Positions 15,529-23,323 of a stretch of DNA of 30,120 bases are shown here, in pieces. The stretch comes from an uncultured Clostridium sp. (lineage in GTDB: Bacteria > Bacillota > Clostridia > TANB77 > CAG-508). The stretch covers positions 1-30,120 of the forward strand of contig CAMMEP010000006.1 of NCBI GenBank assembly GCA_946495905.1, written 5' to 3'. Both the position numbers and the translations under genes were made by a program. The notes below the pieces were generated by a model, which was not told the DNA's origin, did no database searches, and saw only the letters and a list, made by a program, of their open reading frames with translations. How positions within the stretch are numbered: the first letter of the stretch is position 1; every line of letters begins with the position of its first letter.

Positions 15529-17019
15529 CTAAATAAAAAGCTTAAACTTTTTCTTTATTTTTACACTATCTATATGAATTTTTAATGAACTTTCTATTAC
15601 CGTATCATCATAATATTCTACGTATAAATTTTTATCTTCATAGCGACATTGTATATTGATATTTTGTAAATAAATAATTTTGCTATCAAATACTTCCTTC
15701 AAAATTTGATAGGTAAGTTCTTTATCTTCTGAAAAAGTATCCCATATTTTTAATTCTTGTGCTTTTTTTATAACTAATTTTATTAGCTCTTCAAACTTTT
15801 CATTTAATTCTTGTATATCTTTTATTTTTTCATTTTTGCTTATGGAAAGATACCTATAATATCGTATTTTATAAATCCAGCTAATTAACCTATTTTTATT
15901 TTCTTCCTTAATTTTTTTCACGATAGAAATTACATTTTCAATAAATTCTTGCCCGATTTCTATCATGTCTTTTTTATCTATTCCATCTGATACACTATTT
16001 AAAAATTTGGTTTCTTCCTCTAACTTTGATTTCTGATCTACAAATTCTTTTGGCAATATTACTTTATTGCATTCTTCTATTTTTTCTAAGTACTCTACTC
16101 TTTCTTTATCTAGAATTCCTACTAAATAGCTAACACTAAAAATCTTTTCTTTATTTGGCAATTTTTTGTTTCTGCCATAATACTCTTGTTTTAGCAATTC
16201 GTTATTATTTAAAATTTTATCTATTTTTTCAATTTGCTTTGTATATTCTTTTTTCTCCTCTGTAATTTGATTTAAAAAATCCTTCTTGTTTTCAAATAAT
16301 GCTAATCTTTCTTGTTTTTCCTTCTTTATTTCTTCAAACTTCTTTTTATATTCGCTATTTTCTTTGTTAGAAAGATATTTTTGCATTGCCATTTTCGCAA
16401 TCTCTCTAACCATTTTTTTATGTTTTTTCTCATTAACACTATTTCTTCCATTCAGCAATAGCAATGTTTGGTATAAAAAATTACCTTCTATATCTCCTAT
16501 TTCTTTTGTTACAATGTCCCAAGACCATCCGTTAAAATCTCGCACTACTTCTACCATTGCATCTATTTTTCCTTGATTTACTAAAGCATTTAATGGTTCT
16601 TTTATATAGTCATAGGGTACTTCCCATTGTATTTCTGTCTCATCCAGCTTTAACAATGCGGTTAACATTACTAATTCATTTTGAAAACAAGTAATTTCTC
16701 CATTCTCTTTGTCAATTTTATAAGCTAGTTCATTTTTTTCCAATTCTTCAGCTTCTGGTGTTTCTGATTTCACTAAAAAGATTTTTAATGCTTTTTCTTT
16801 AATAATTCTTAGTATATTTTCAATAAATTCTTTTTTAGAAGGTACTTCTACTTTAACAGTTTCATAATCTTTATAAGCATTTTCAATTTTATATAGCATA
16901 CTAAGTAACAAATTTTTTACGTCATACGAAAATAACTTATTCTCTAAGATTTTCTCTAATTCGTTGTTATAATCTCTGATGTCAATATTTAATTTTGATA
17001 GAATTTTATTTTTTTCCAT
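15529..17019 (-). CDS. Large coiled-coil protein of unknown function
   Basis: I do not recognise this protein of about 496 residues. It is lysine- and glutamate-rich and has no membrane segment. Residues about 1-220 look globular and helical (including WEVPYDYIKEPLNAL and FNGWSWDIVTKEIGDIEGNFLYQTLLLLNG). Residues about 225-370 have the heptad-like pattern of a long coiled coil (KKKFEEIKKEKQERLALFENK). The end is a small beta-rich domain (NINIQCRYEDKNLYVEYYDD) finishing in KIKKKFKLFI. I chose the second ATG (17019) because AGAGG lies six bases upstream; the first (17025) abuts the Shine-Dalgarno. It sits between ftsK and the beta-CASP gene, possibly in one transcript. Confidence 0.7.
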   Translation of the reverse strand: MEKNKILSKLNIDIRDYNNELEKILENKLFSYDVKNLLLSMLYKIENAYKDYETVKVEVPSKKEFIENILRIIKEKALKIFLVKSETPEAEELEKNELAYKIDKENGEITCFQNELVMLTALLKLDETEIQWEVPYDYIKEPLNALVNQGKIDAMVEVVRDFNGWSWDIVTKEIGDIEGNFLYQTLLLLNGRNSVNEKKHKKMVREIAKMAMQKYLSNKENSEYKKKFEEIKKEKQERLALFENKKDFLNQITEEKKEYTKQIEKIDKILNNNELLKQEYYGRNKKLPNKEKIFSVSYLVGILDKERVEYLEKIEECNKVILPKEFVDQKSKLEEETKFLNSVSDGIDKKDMIEIGQEFIENVISIVKKIKEENKNRLISWIYKIRYYRYLSISKNEKIKDIQELNEKFEELIKLVIKKAQELKIWDTFSEDKELTYQILKEVFDSKIIYLQNINIQCRYEDKNLYVEYYDDTVIESSLKIHIDSVKIKKKFKLFI

Positions 17020-17089
17020 AACCATCCTCTTTAGTAATTTATTTTAATTGAGAAATGAAAATTGATAGAAACGTGTATCCCCATTTTGG

Positions 17090-17132
17090 AAAAAAGTGGA
17101 CAAATATGCCTGTCCCTAATGTAGAAAATCTC
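17090..17132. repeat. Degenerate GGACA/TGTCC repeat after ftsK
   Basis: The gap contains GTGGACAAATATGCCTGTCC, in which GGACA (17098-17102) can pair with TGTCC (17110-17114), followed by CTAAT. It shares the GCCTGTCCC and CTAAT words of the repeats at 8.9 and 10.4 kb and appears to be a decayed copy. Confidence 0.45.
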
Positions 17133-19544
17133 TCAGTTCTCACTGCTCATTTTTAGTTCTTCCCATCTTTCTTTACTCATAAGAACTTCACGTGGTTTGC
17201 TTCCTTGGAATCCAGATATAATGCCTCTTTCTTCCATTTGGTCAATAATTCTACCTGCTCTTGCATATCCAACTTTAAAACGTCTTTGAATAAATGAGGT
17301 AGATGCTTGTCCTGTTTCTACAACTACATCTATTGCCTCCATCAATAATGGGTCTGTATTGTCATCTTCCTCTTGTGCGTCTATTTCTTTATCTGTACTA
17401 TTTGCATTTTCAATCTGTTGTAAAATTTCGTCATTATAGTTAGCTTCTCCGTTATTTTTTACAAAGTCTACAATTTTTTCTACCTCTTTATCAGAAACAA
17501 ATGCGCCTTGTATTCTTGTTGGCTTTGGTGCTCCTGCTGGATAAAATAGCATATCACCTTTACCTAGTAATTTTTCTGCTCCTGCCATATCTAATATAGT
17601 TCTTGAATCTACTTGTGAAGATACAGAAAAGGCAATTCTTGATGGTATATTTGCTTTGATGATACCAGTAATTACATCTACTGATGGTCTTTGTGTTGCA
17701 ATTACTAAATGCATACCTGCTGCTCTTGCCATTTGCGCTAATCGGCAAATTGAATCTTCTACATCTTTTGGAGATACCATCATCAAATCGGATAACTCAT
17801 CAATAATAATTACTATTTGTGGCAATTTATGTCCTTCGCCTTCTCCTTCTAGAGCTGCGTTATATCCTTTAATATCCCTAACATTTTTACTTGCAAATAA
17901 ACTATATCTGTTTACCATTTCTTGTACAGCCCATGCTAATGCTCCTGCTGCCTTTTTAGGGTCTGTAACGACTGGAATTAACAAATGTGGAATTCCATTG
18001 TACACCGAAAGTTCTACTACTTTTGGGTCAACCATTACTAATTTTACTTCACTTGGTTTTGCTTTATAAATAATACTTGCAATTAAGGTATTAATACATA
18101 CAGATTTTCCTGATCCAGTAGCACCTGCTATAAGCACGTGAGGCATTTTAGCTATATCTGCTACTACTTCTTCTCCTGCAACATCTTTTCCTAGCGCAAA
18201 TGCTAATTTAGATTTATGTTTTTTAAATTCATCACAATCAATAATATCTCTTAATGGTACGATTTCATTTTCTTTATTTGGTACTTCAATTCCTACTGCT
18301 TGTTTTCCTGGAATTGGAGCTTCTATTCTTACTGTTTCTGCTGCTAGACTAAGTGCTATATCATCTGCCAAATTCGCTATTTTATTAACTCTTACTCCTT
18401 CTGCTGGTTTTAGCTCATATCGCGTAATAGCAGGACCAACCGATACATTTTCTACTTTTGCAGAAACGCCAAAACTATATAATGTTTTTTGTAATCTTGT
18501 AGCTGTATCTGCAACTGCTTTTTTTCCTCCCTTAACTCCTTTTTTATCTCCTTCTGCTAATAGCTGTATTGGTGGGAATTCGTAATGTTCGTCTTCTACC
18601 GTTAAGGTATGTTCTAATTGTAATACTTGTTTTACTTTTTCCTCTTTTTTCTCTTGCTCTTCTTTAAATAAGTTTGCTTCTAGCACATCTGGGTTTGTTT
18701 GTTCTTTAGGTTCTTCCTTCTTTTTTCCACCAATATGAAATGGAATTAAACTATCATCTTTATCATCATATTTTTTCTTTTTATTTTTCTTATTATCTTC
18801 TTCATCATTTAAATTAATAGTTAATTGCTCTGCTAATTGTTCTGCTTCTCTTCTTTGCTCTTCTTTTTCTCTTAACCTACGTTCACGCTTGGTTTCTTTT
18901 CTTTCTGGTTCTTCTTGTACTTCTTTTATTTCTTTTCTTCTGCTAGTTCTTCTATCTACACGAGCTTCTTCTCTTTCTAATCTTCTATCCTCTTTTGCCT
19001 CTCTTCTTTCTTCCACAAAATCGGCTATCATTTCTGCTGGCTTAATACCAAACATGAACACTAATAGAATAGCTGCCACACCTATACATAGTATTACCGT
19101 TCCTATTTCTCCTAATAATCCAATTAGTACATAAGCTACTGCAGTACCAATAGCACCTCCACCATTGTTCATTTCGCCAAGTTCATATCCTCTTTCTACC
19201 GCTGCTGAAAATTCATTATTTACATTTATATTACCATTGGAAAATTGGAATACACTAAGCATAGTAGCAACACAAACTAGAAATATGCCATATTGCACTA
19301 ATTTTGAAATTAAGTAATCTTTATCTTCTGTGGTCATATAGATTGCAATCAAAAAGGTTCCAATTGGAATAATGTATTTAATTGCCCCCATAATCCCACC
19401 TAAAATAGGGCTTAGATGTTCCCCTATATATCCTGATTTTGTATATATTAAAATAGCTAGTAATATACTAATTAAAAACATAAATACTACTGCTACATTG
19501 ATATCAATTTTATTCTTTTTTGCTCTTCTTCCTCTTTTAGCCAA
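17133..19544 (-). CDS. ftsK: FtsK/SpoIIIE-family DNA translocase
   Basis: This septum-located motor pumps DNA during chromosome segregation or into the forespore. Numbering from the upstream ATG at 19574, membrane helices fall at about residues 26-44, 56-80, 90-110 and 138-175. A basic/acidic linker (about 185-330, many RR and EE pairs) follows, then alpha/beta motor domains with Walker A IAGATGSGKSV (482-492) and Walker B VIIIDELSDL (588-597). The gamma winged helix with TSFIQRRFKVGYARAG (about 759-774) ends the protein. I place the start at TTG 19544, because AAAGGAGG lies eight bases before it. The ATG at 19574 has no ribosome binding site and lies only four bases from a TATAAT box. Confidence 0.93.
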   Translation of the reverse strand: MAKRGRRAKKNKIDINVAVVFMFLISILLAILIYTKSGYIGEHLSPILGGIMGAIKYIIPIGTFLIAIYMTTEDKDYLISKLVQYGIFLVCVATMLSVFQFSNGNINVNNEFSAAVERGYELGEMNNGGGAIGTAVAYVLIGLLGEIGTVILCIGVAAILLVFMFGIKPAEMIADFVEERREAKEDRRLEREEARVDRRTSRRKEIKEVQEEPERKETKRERRLREKEEQRREAEQLAEQLTINLNDEEDNKKNKKKKYDDKDDSLIPFHIGGKKKEEPKEQTNPDVLEANLFKEEQEKKEEKVKQVLQLEHTLTVEDEHYEFPPIQLLAEGDKKGVKGGKKAVADTATRLQKTLYSFGVSAKVENVSVGPAITRYELKPAEGVRVNKIANLADDIALSLAAETVRIEAPIPGKQAVGIEVPNKENEIVPLRDIIDCDEFKKHKSKLAFALGKDVAGEEVVADIAKMPHVLIAGATGSGKSVCINTLIASIIYKAKPSEVKLVMVDPKVVELSVYNGIPHLLIPVVTDPKKAAGALAWAVQEMVNRYSLFASKNVRDIKGYNAALEGEGEGHKLPQIVIIIDELSDLMMVSPKDVEDSICRLAQMARAAGMHLVIATQRPSVDVITGIIKANIPSRIAFSVSSQVDSRTILDMAGAEKLLGKGDMLFYPAGAPKPTRIQGAFVSDKEVEKIVDFVKNNGEANYNDEILQQIENANSTDKEIDAQEEDDNTDPLLMEAIDVVVETGQASTSFIQRRFKVGYARAGRIIDQMEERGIISGFQGSKPREVLMSKERWEELKMSSEN

Positions 19545-19578
19545 AGCTGTTTCCTCCTTTGCATTATTATCCATCGAT

Positions 19579-19607
19579 ATTATATCACAAGGCTATTAAA
19601 ATGCAAA
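19579..19607 (-). promoter_or_regulatory. Probable ftsK promoter
   Basis: TATAAT (19579-19584) with TTTGCA (19602-19607) 17 bp upstream. A start of transcription about seven bases downstream of the -10 falls at about 19572, that is, on the upstream ATG. This supports translation starting at the TTG at 19544. Confidence 0.5.
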
Positions 19608-19664
19608 CATTTTTTTCGAATTTTTGGGATTTCTTAATTTATAAAAATATTTAAATAAGTATCT

Positions 19665-19711
19665 AAAAAAAACTGAAAAAGCTTGTTTGTTATAGCTTTT
19701 TCAGTTTTTTT
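19665..19711. terminator. Bidirectional intrinsic terminator between rsmD operon and ftsK
   Basis: A perfect 18-bp inverted repeat runs from AAAAAAACTGAAAAAGCT (19665) to its complement ending at 19711, around a 10-base loop. T-runs lie at both ends, so it works on either strand. It closes the rsmD operon, whose last stop codon is about 20 bp away. Confidence 0.85.
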
Positions 19712-19731
19712 AATATAATTTAAGAATTTTG

Positions 19732-20169
19732 TTATTTTAATTCTTTTCTGTTATTCTTAATTACCTTTAGTGCATCTTCTAGTGCTACCTCAATTCCAGC
19801 TAATACACTGTCTGCATATTCTTCTGTTCCACTCTTAATTTCTCTTGACATTTCATTTGCAGTTTCTATTATTTCTACTTTCTTCTCATATGCTTTCTTT
19901 GTAATTTCATGCTCATCAATCATAGAAATAATTCTATTTTCTGCTTCTTTTATAATGTCATCTGCTTCATTTTGAGCTTCTACCAATATTCTTTGTCTTT
20001 CTTCTTTTATCCATTTTGCTTGTTTTAATTCATCTGGCAATTTTAATCTTATTTCCTTTACAATATCTAAAATATCTTCTCTATTTACAATACATTTACT
20101 CGAAAATGGTATCCCTCTGCTTTTATCTAACATATCCTCCAAAGTTTCTAATAAAGTAAATATTTCCAT
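19732..20169 (-). CDS. Coiled-coil protein of the rsmD operon (F-type ATPase b-subunit-like helix)
   Basis: This 145-residue, almost wholly helical protein has a long charged coiled coil (about residues 50-115, including WIKEERQRILVEAQNEADD). Proteins of this kind, often annotated merely as ATPase or ATP synthase B-like, commonly follow rsmD or coaD in Clostridia, but their role is unknown. The alanine- and glutamate-rich helix also resembles DivIVA/GpsB-type scaffolds. No catalytic motif is present. It starts four bases after the rsmD stop and has an AAAGGAG site, so it is co-translated with rsmD. A strong terminator follows. Confidence 0.75.
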   Translation of the reverse strand: MEIFTLLETLEDMLDKSRGIPFSSKCIVNREDILDIVKEIRLKLPDELKQAKWIKEERQRILVEAQNEADDIIKEAENRIISMIDEHEITKKAYEKKVEIIETANEMSREIKSGTEEYADSVLAGIEVALEDALKVIKNNRKELK

Positions 20170-20173
20170 AATC

Positions 20174-20734
20174 CTACTCCTTTCGATTTAAGAAAATCAA
20201 ATATACTCTTCCATATTTTCTTAAATCATACACTTCTACCTGTAATTTTTCTAATTCTTTTAGTTCTCTTTCTTTTTCATCTGTTTCTATGATTATTATT
20301 CCTTCTTCTTGTAATAGGCTAAGTGAAATAATCTGTTTTACTGCATCTACTGCTATGTTAGCTTCATAAGGTGGGTCTAAAAAGACTAAATTAAATTTAA
20401 TTCCCCTTTTATGATATTCACTTAACGCTTTTTTATAATCTTGCATCAATATTTCTGATTTATCTGCGAATCTAGTTTTTTCTAAATTTTGCTTTATCAT
20501 CTTTGTTGCATCAGGAGACTTCTCGCAAAAATAAGCTTTCTTTGCTCCTCTACTAATGCATTCAATACCAATTGCTCCACTACCTGCAAACAAATCTAGT
20601 ACAATGCTATCTTCTATTTTTTCTTGTACTATATTAAATAAAGACTCTTTCACTCTATCTAGTGTTGGTCTTGTATTCATACTATCAATTGAATTTAATT
20701 TTGTACCTCTTGCTGTTCCACTAATAACTCTCAT
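20174..20734 (-). CDS. rsmD: 16S rRNA (guanine-966 N2)-methyltransferase RsmD
   Basis: RsmD methylates G966 of 16S rRNA during small-subunit assembly. The 186-residue protein has RVISGTARGTKL at its start and TRPTLDRVKESLFNI (about 21-35). The S-adenosylmethionine site is VLDLFAGSGAIGIE (about 45-58). The catalytic motif IV LVFLDPPYE (about 116-124) is of the N6/N2 amino-methyltransferase type. Length and motif order are normal. AGAGGT precedes the ATG. Upstream is the tandem-box promoter at 20761-20850; a coiled-coil gene follows after four bases. Confidence 0.95.
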   Translation of the reverse strand: MRVISGTARGTKLNSIDSMNTRPTLDRVKESLFNIVQEKIEDSIVLDLFAGSGAIGIECISRGAKKAYFCEKSPDATKMIKQNLEKTRFADKSEILMQDYKKALSEYHKRGIKFNLVFLDPPYEANIAVDAVKQIISLSLLQEEGIIIIETDEKERELKELEKLQVEVYDLRKYGRVYLIFLNRKE

Positions 20735-20760
20735 AGCTACCTCTATGTTTTATTATATAT

Positions 20761-20850
20761 ATTTTATCTGTTATTTTAAATATGTCAATATAATTAACAC
20801 AATTGTAATATATATTTAATAATTTTGTAACAATGTTATATTTTTGTAAT
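20761..20850 (-). promoter_or_regulatory. Promoter with tandem TGTAAY boxes, rsmD operon
   Basis: Plus-strand hexamers start at 20804 (TGTAAT), 20815 (TTTAAT), 20826 (TGTAAC), 20834 (TGTTAT) and 20845 (TGTAAT). The first three are 11 bp apart and the last two 11 bp apart; an 8-bp step joins the sets. Exactly 15 bp past the proximal box is a perfect minus-strand -35 TTGACA (20783-20788), then 16 bp, then -10 TAAAAT (20761-20766). The arrangement repeats that at the cpaB and sepF operons. Confidence 0.7.
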
Positions 20851-20902
20851 ATTTCAAGTAGTATTATATAATAAAATTCAGTTAATGTAAATAGTGAAAA
20901 AT

Positions 20903-20927
20903 AAAAAGGGCATCACTGCCCTTTTTT
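20903..20927 (-). terminator. Intrinsic terminator after divIVA
   Basis: AAAAAGGGC and GCCCTTTTT form a perfect 9-bp stem around ATCACT, with A/T-runs on each side, just downstream of the divIVA stop codon. Confidence 0.85.
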
Positions 20928-20932
20928 ATTAT

Positions 20933-21382
20933 CTAATCTTTATTTACTTCTTTTAATAATTCTAATTGTGATATTAGAAGAGATTCCATTTTTGCTTTGT
21001 ATACATCAAATTGTTTTTTTAGGTCTTCTAATTCTTTTGTTTTTATTACCACTTGTTGTTCTAATTCTGTCAATTGTTGTCTAGCTGTTCCTTGAGCATC
21101 TTTTATTATTTGATCTGCTTCTTGTTTTGCTACTTTTTTTATCTCGTCTGCAGTACTTTGTGCCATTACCAAAGTGTTTTGAAGTGTTGATTCTATATTT
21201 TTATATTTTACAAGACTTGCTTCTAATTCTGAAATCTTACCCTTATTTTCGTTTGATTCTTTATATAGTTTTTCATAGTCAACGGTTAATTCATCTAAGA
21301 AATTATCCACTTCTTCTACACTATAGCCATTCATCATTTGTTTCGCAAATTTCTTATTTTCTATATCCAAAGGTGTATACAT
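20933..21382 (-). CDS. divIVA: DivIVA-domain cell division/polarity protein
   Basis: DivIVA is a coiled-coil scaffold that binds curved membrane at septa and poles. The 149-residue protein begins with MYTPLDIENKKFAKQMMNGY, which matches the DivIVA lipid-binding N-terminus (normally LTPLDIHNKEF...). It continues with SVEEVDNFLDELTVDYEKLY (about 21-40) and a long coiled coil to residue about 140. TAFTA-like tail motifs are absent. The gene lies 34 bp after sepF, the classic Firmicute arrangement, but ylmG/ylmH are missing between them. AGGAGG precedes the ATG. A terminator follows directly. Confidence 0.93.
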   Translation of the reverse strand: MYTPLDIENKKFAKQMMNGYSVEEVDNFLDELTVDYEKLYKESNENKGKISELEASLVKYKNIESTLQNTLVMAQSTADEIKKVAKQEADQIIKDAQGTARQQLTELEQQVVIKTKELEDLKKQFDVYKAKMESLLISQLELLKEVNKD

Positions 21383-21416
21383 ATATGTTCCTCCTAAACT
21401 TCCTATCTAACTATAT

Positions 21417-21899
21417 TTAATTATTTGAATTATTTCTTAACCAAGATACTGATAATTTATTTTTTATTTCTTCTCTTGCCATATCTGTTGTGATATCATA
21501 ATTATATGGTGCTACTAAAAAGATTGAATTTGATACTTTTTGTAAATTTCCATCTAATGCATGAACTGCACCACTTACAACGTCAACTATTCTTCTAGCA
21601 ACGTCTTTATTAACATATTCTAAGTTAACGATAATGGATTTTTTCTCTTTTAACAAATTGCAAATATACTCAGATTGTTCAAAAGTTGTTGGTTGACAAA
21701 TAACCATTTTTACTTGTTGTGTTTGTGGCATATTAACAACTTTGTTGTTCTTTCTTCCCCAAATTCTTCTATCTTCTTCTTCCTCTTCTTGGTTTTCTAT
21801 ATCTTCATCTTTTTCATAATCTAATTCTTCATTTTCTTCCTCTTCTTTTTCTGGTAAACCTAACATTCCCCATACTTTTTCCATAATAGCTCCTGACAT
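21417..21899 (-). CDS. sepF: Cell division protein SepF
   Basis: SepF bundles FtsZ filaments and anchors them to the membrane. The 160-residue protein has an N-terminal amphipathic segment (MEKVWGMLGL, residues about 6-15), a strongly acidic linker (about 17-47, mostly E and D), and the globular SepF domain from about 60. Its marks are VVNMPQ, MVICQPTTFEQSEYICNLL, the VNLEYVNKDVARRIVDVVSGAVHALDGNLQ stretch and SNSIFLVAPYNYDI. It is first in the sepF-divIVA operon and is preceded by AGGAGG and the tandem-box promoter at 21949-22031. Start codon choice at 21899 is supported by the ribosome binding site. Confidence 0.95.
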   Translation of the reverse strand: MSGAIMEKVWGMLGLPEKEEEENEELDYEKDEDIENQEEEEEDRRIWGRKNNKVVNMPQTQQVKMVICQPTTFEQSEYICNLLKEKKSIIVNLEYVNKDVARRIVDVVSGAVHALDGNLQKVSNSIFLVAPYNYDITTDMAREEIKNKLSVSWLRNNSNN

Positions 21900-21948
21900 T
21901 TTAATAACCTCCTATAAAAATATTCGTCATTGGTTTCTACTGGTATAT

Positions 21949-22031
21949 AGTATCTATCATTTTTTCAATATTGTCAATAGTTTTTTTAGTTTTGTAACAT
22001 TTTTTTAATATAATTGTAACATAATTGTAAT
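21949..22031 (-). promoter_or_regulatory. Promoter with four 11-bp-spaced boxes, sepF-divIVA operon
   Basis: Plus-strand hexamers start at 21993 (TGTAAC), 22004 (TTTAAT), 22015 (TGTAAC) and 22026 (TGTAAT), all 11 bp apart. The pair TGTAAC-ATAAT-TGTAAT matches the WalR consensus TGTWAH-N5-TGTWAH. Fifteen bp past the proximal box is a perfect minus-strand -35 TTGACA (21972-21977), then 17 bp, then -10 GATACT (21949-21954). The sepF ATG is 50 bp further. This is the clearest of the three copies. Confidence 0.72.
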
Positions 22032-22039
22032 ATTTCTTA

Positions 22040-23323
22040 TTACTTATTTATTAATATTTCGTCATAAATTGCAATATTCGCCATATTTCGAATTTCAGAT
22101 GAAGTATATCCCATTTCTGTTAGCTCTTCTGTTGAATAATTTGTAACAATAGAATACTTTTCGTTTGATTTTAATATTTTTACTAAAATCTTATCTTCAT
22201 ATCCTACTCTTGTTCTAATTACATAGTTTTCGGTATTTCCATTATGCTCTTCTTGTGCGATTGCTGAATTTGGTACTTTTAAGCCAGATGCATTCCACCA
22301 TATAATGCTAAAAGATATTTTTCGGTAGCTTATTAATTCTTCTACTCCTTCTGTAATTTTAAAGGTTAAAATACATTCATTTTCTTCATTGGTTTTATAT
22401 TCAATCGTTGCATCTACTTCTTTACCACTTGGCAATCTTAACGTTACCGAATCTCCCACTTCTGCTTCTTTTGCATATTCTGAATCTAATACGCTAACAA
22501 TATAACAAGAATAATTGTCTATTATTTTACCGCTTTCGTTACTAGTAGGAATAATTTGTCCTGTTTTTAAATTTAAATCTTCCAAAAATTCCTTTGTATA
22601 TTTACTAAAATCATCAGTTGTTAAGATTTCTTCATACCCGTCTACTCGATAGGAAACTAATCCGCTTTTTGTTGCAGTTAATTGCTCTGCTCCAGAGTTT
22701 AATTGATTTTCATAATCACTTCTTTCATCAATTAATTTTCTTAAATACGAACCTGCTGGACTATATTCGCCTGCTATTTTTGCTTTTTTAGTCATATTAT
22801 TACTTATAGTCTGCTTTGCATCTTGAATACTGGTAAGGCTACTTTCCTCATATATCTCGTTAATTTTAGTATCAATTTGTGTTTCTAACACTTTAGTGTC
22901 TGCTGAAAGTGGATTACTCTCTTCTTCTGCCATTGCTTCATCAATTTTAGCATCTAAATCTTGTATCTTTTTAATTAGACTTTCTTCATTATTAGAATAG
23001 TAACGGAAAATTGCTTCTCCTTTTGCAACTTTTTCTCCCTCTGCTTTTATTTGTTCTATTCCATTTTTATAATTTTCGCCTTTTAGTACATTTTCGTCTC
23101 TAACAATATATCCAACAACGGTCTCTTGTTCTTCAATTTGTCCCATCTCTACATATACGGTATCGGTAGGGTTTCGAATTAAATTTATTACGATGTATAA
23201 GATATATACTAAAATGCATAGCAAAACAATAAAAAGTAGTTTCTTTTTATGTTTGCTTAAAAATTTTATGAAATTATTTTTTCCCCTTTTCTCTTTATTT
23301 TGTACTTTTGTTTCCTTTTTCAC
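22040..23323 (-). CDS. HlyD-like membrane fusion/adaptor protein
   Basis: This 427-residue protein has a very basic N-terminus, one membrane helix (about residues 29-49) and a large extracytoplasmic part. The sequence VEMGQIEEQETVVGYIVRDENVL at about 80-100, then AEGEKVAKGEAIFRYYSNNEESL, matches the barrel-sandwich hybrid of HlyD-type adaptors. A helical hairpin (about 125-215) follows, then beta domains (DSVTLRLPSGKEVDATIEYK) near the C-terminus. Homologues without a partner transporter often sit next to sepF in Clostridia; their cargo is unknown. It starts with GTG six bases after GGAGG and overlaps the 3' end of miaA by 29 bases, indicating coupling. Confidence 0.8.
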   Translation of the reverse strand: MKKETKVQNKEKRGKNNFIKFLSKHKKKLLFIVLLCILVYILYIVINLIRNPTDTVYVEMGQIEEQETVVGYIVRDENVLKGENYKNGIEQIKAEGEKVAKGEAIFRYYSNNEESLIKKIQDLDAKIDEAMAEEESNPLSADTKVLETQIDTKINEIYEESSLTSIQDAKQTISNNMTKKAKIAGEYSPAGSYLRKLIDERSDYENQLNSGAEQLTATKSGLVSYRVDGYEEILTTDDFSKYTKEFLEDLNLKTGQIIPTSNESGKIIDNYSCYIVSVLDSEYAKEAEVGDSVTLRLPSGKEVDATIEYKTNEENECILTFKITEGVEELISYRKISFSIIWWNASGLKVPNSAIAQEEHNGNTENYVIRTRVGYEDKILVKILKSNEKYSIVTNYSTEELTEMGYTSSEIRNMANIAIYDEILINK

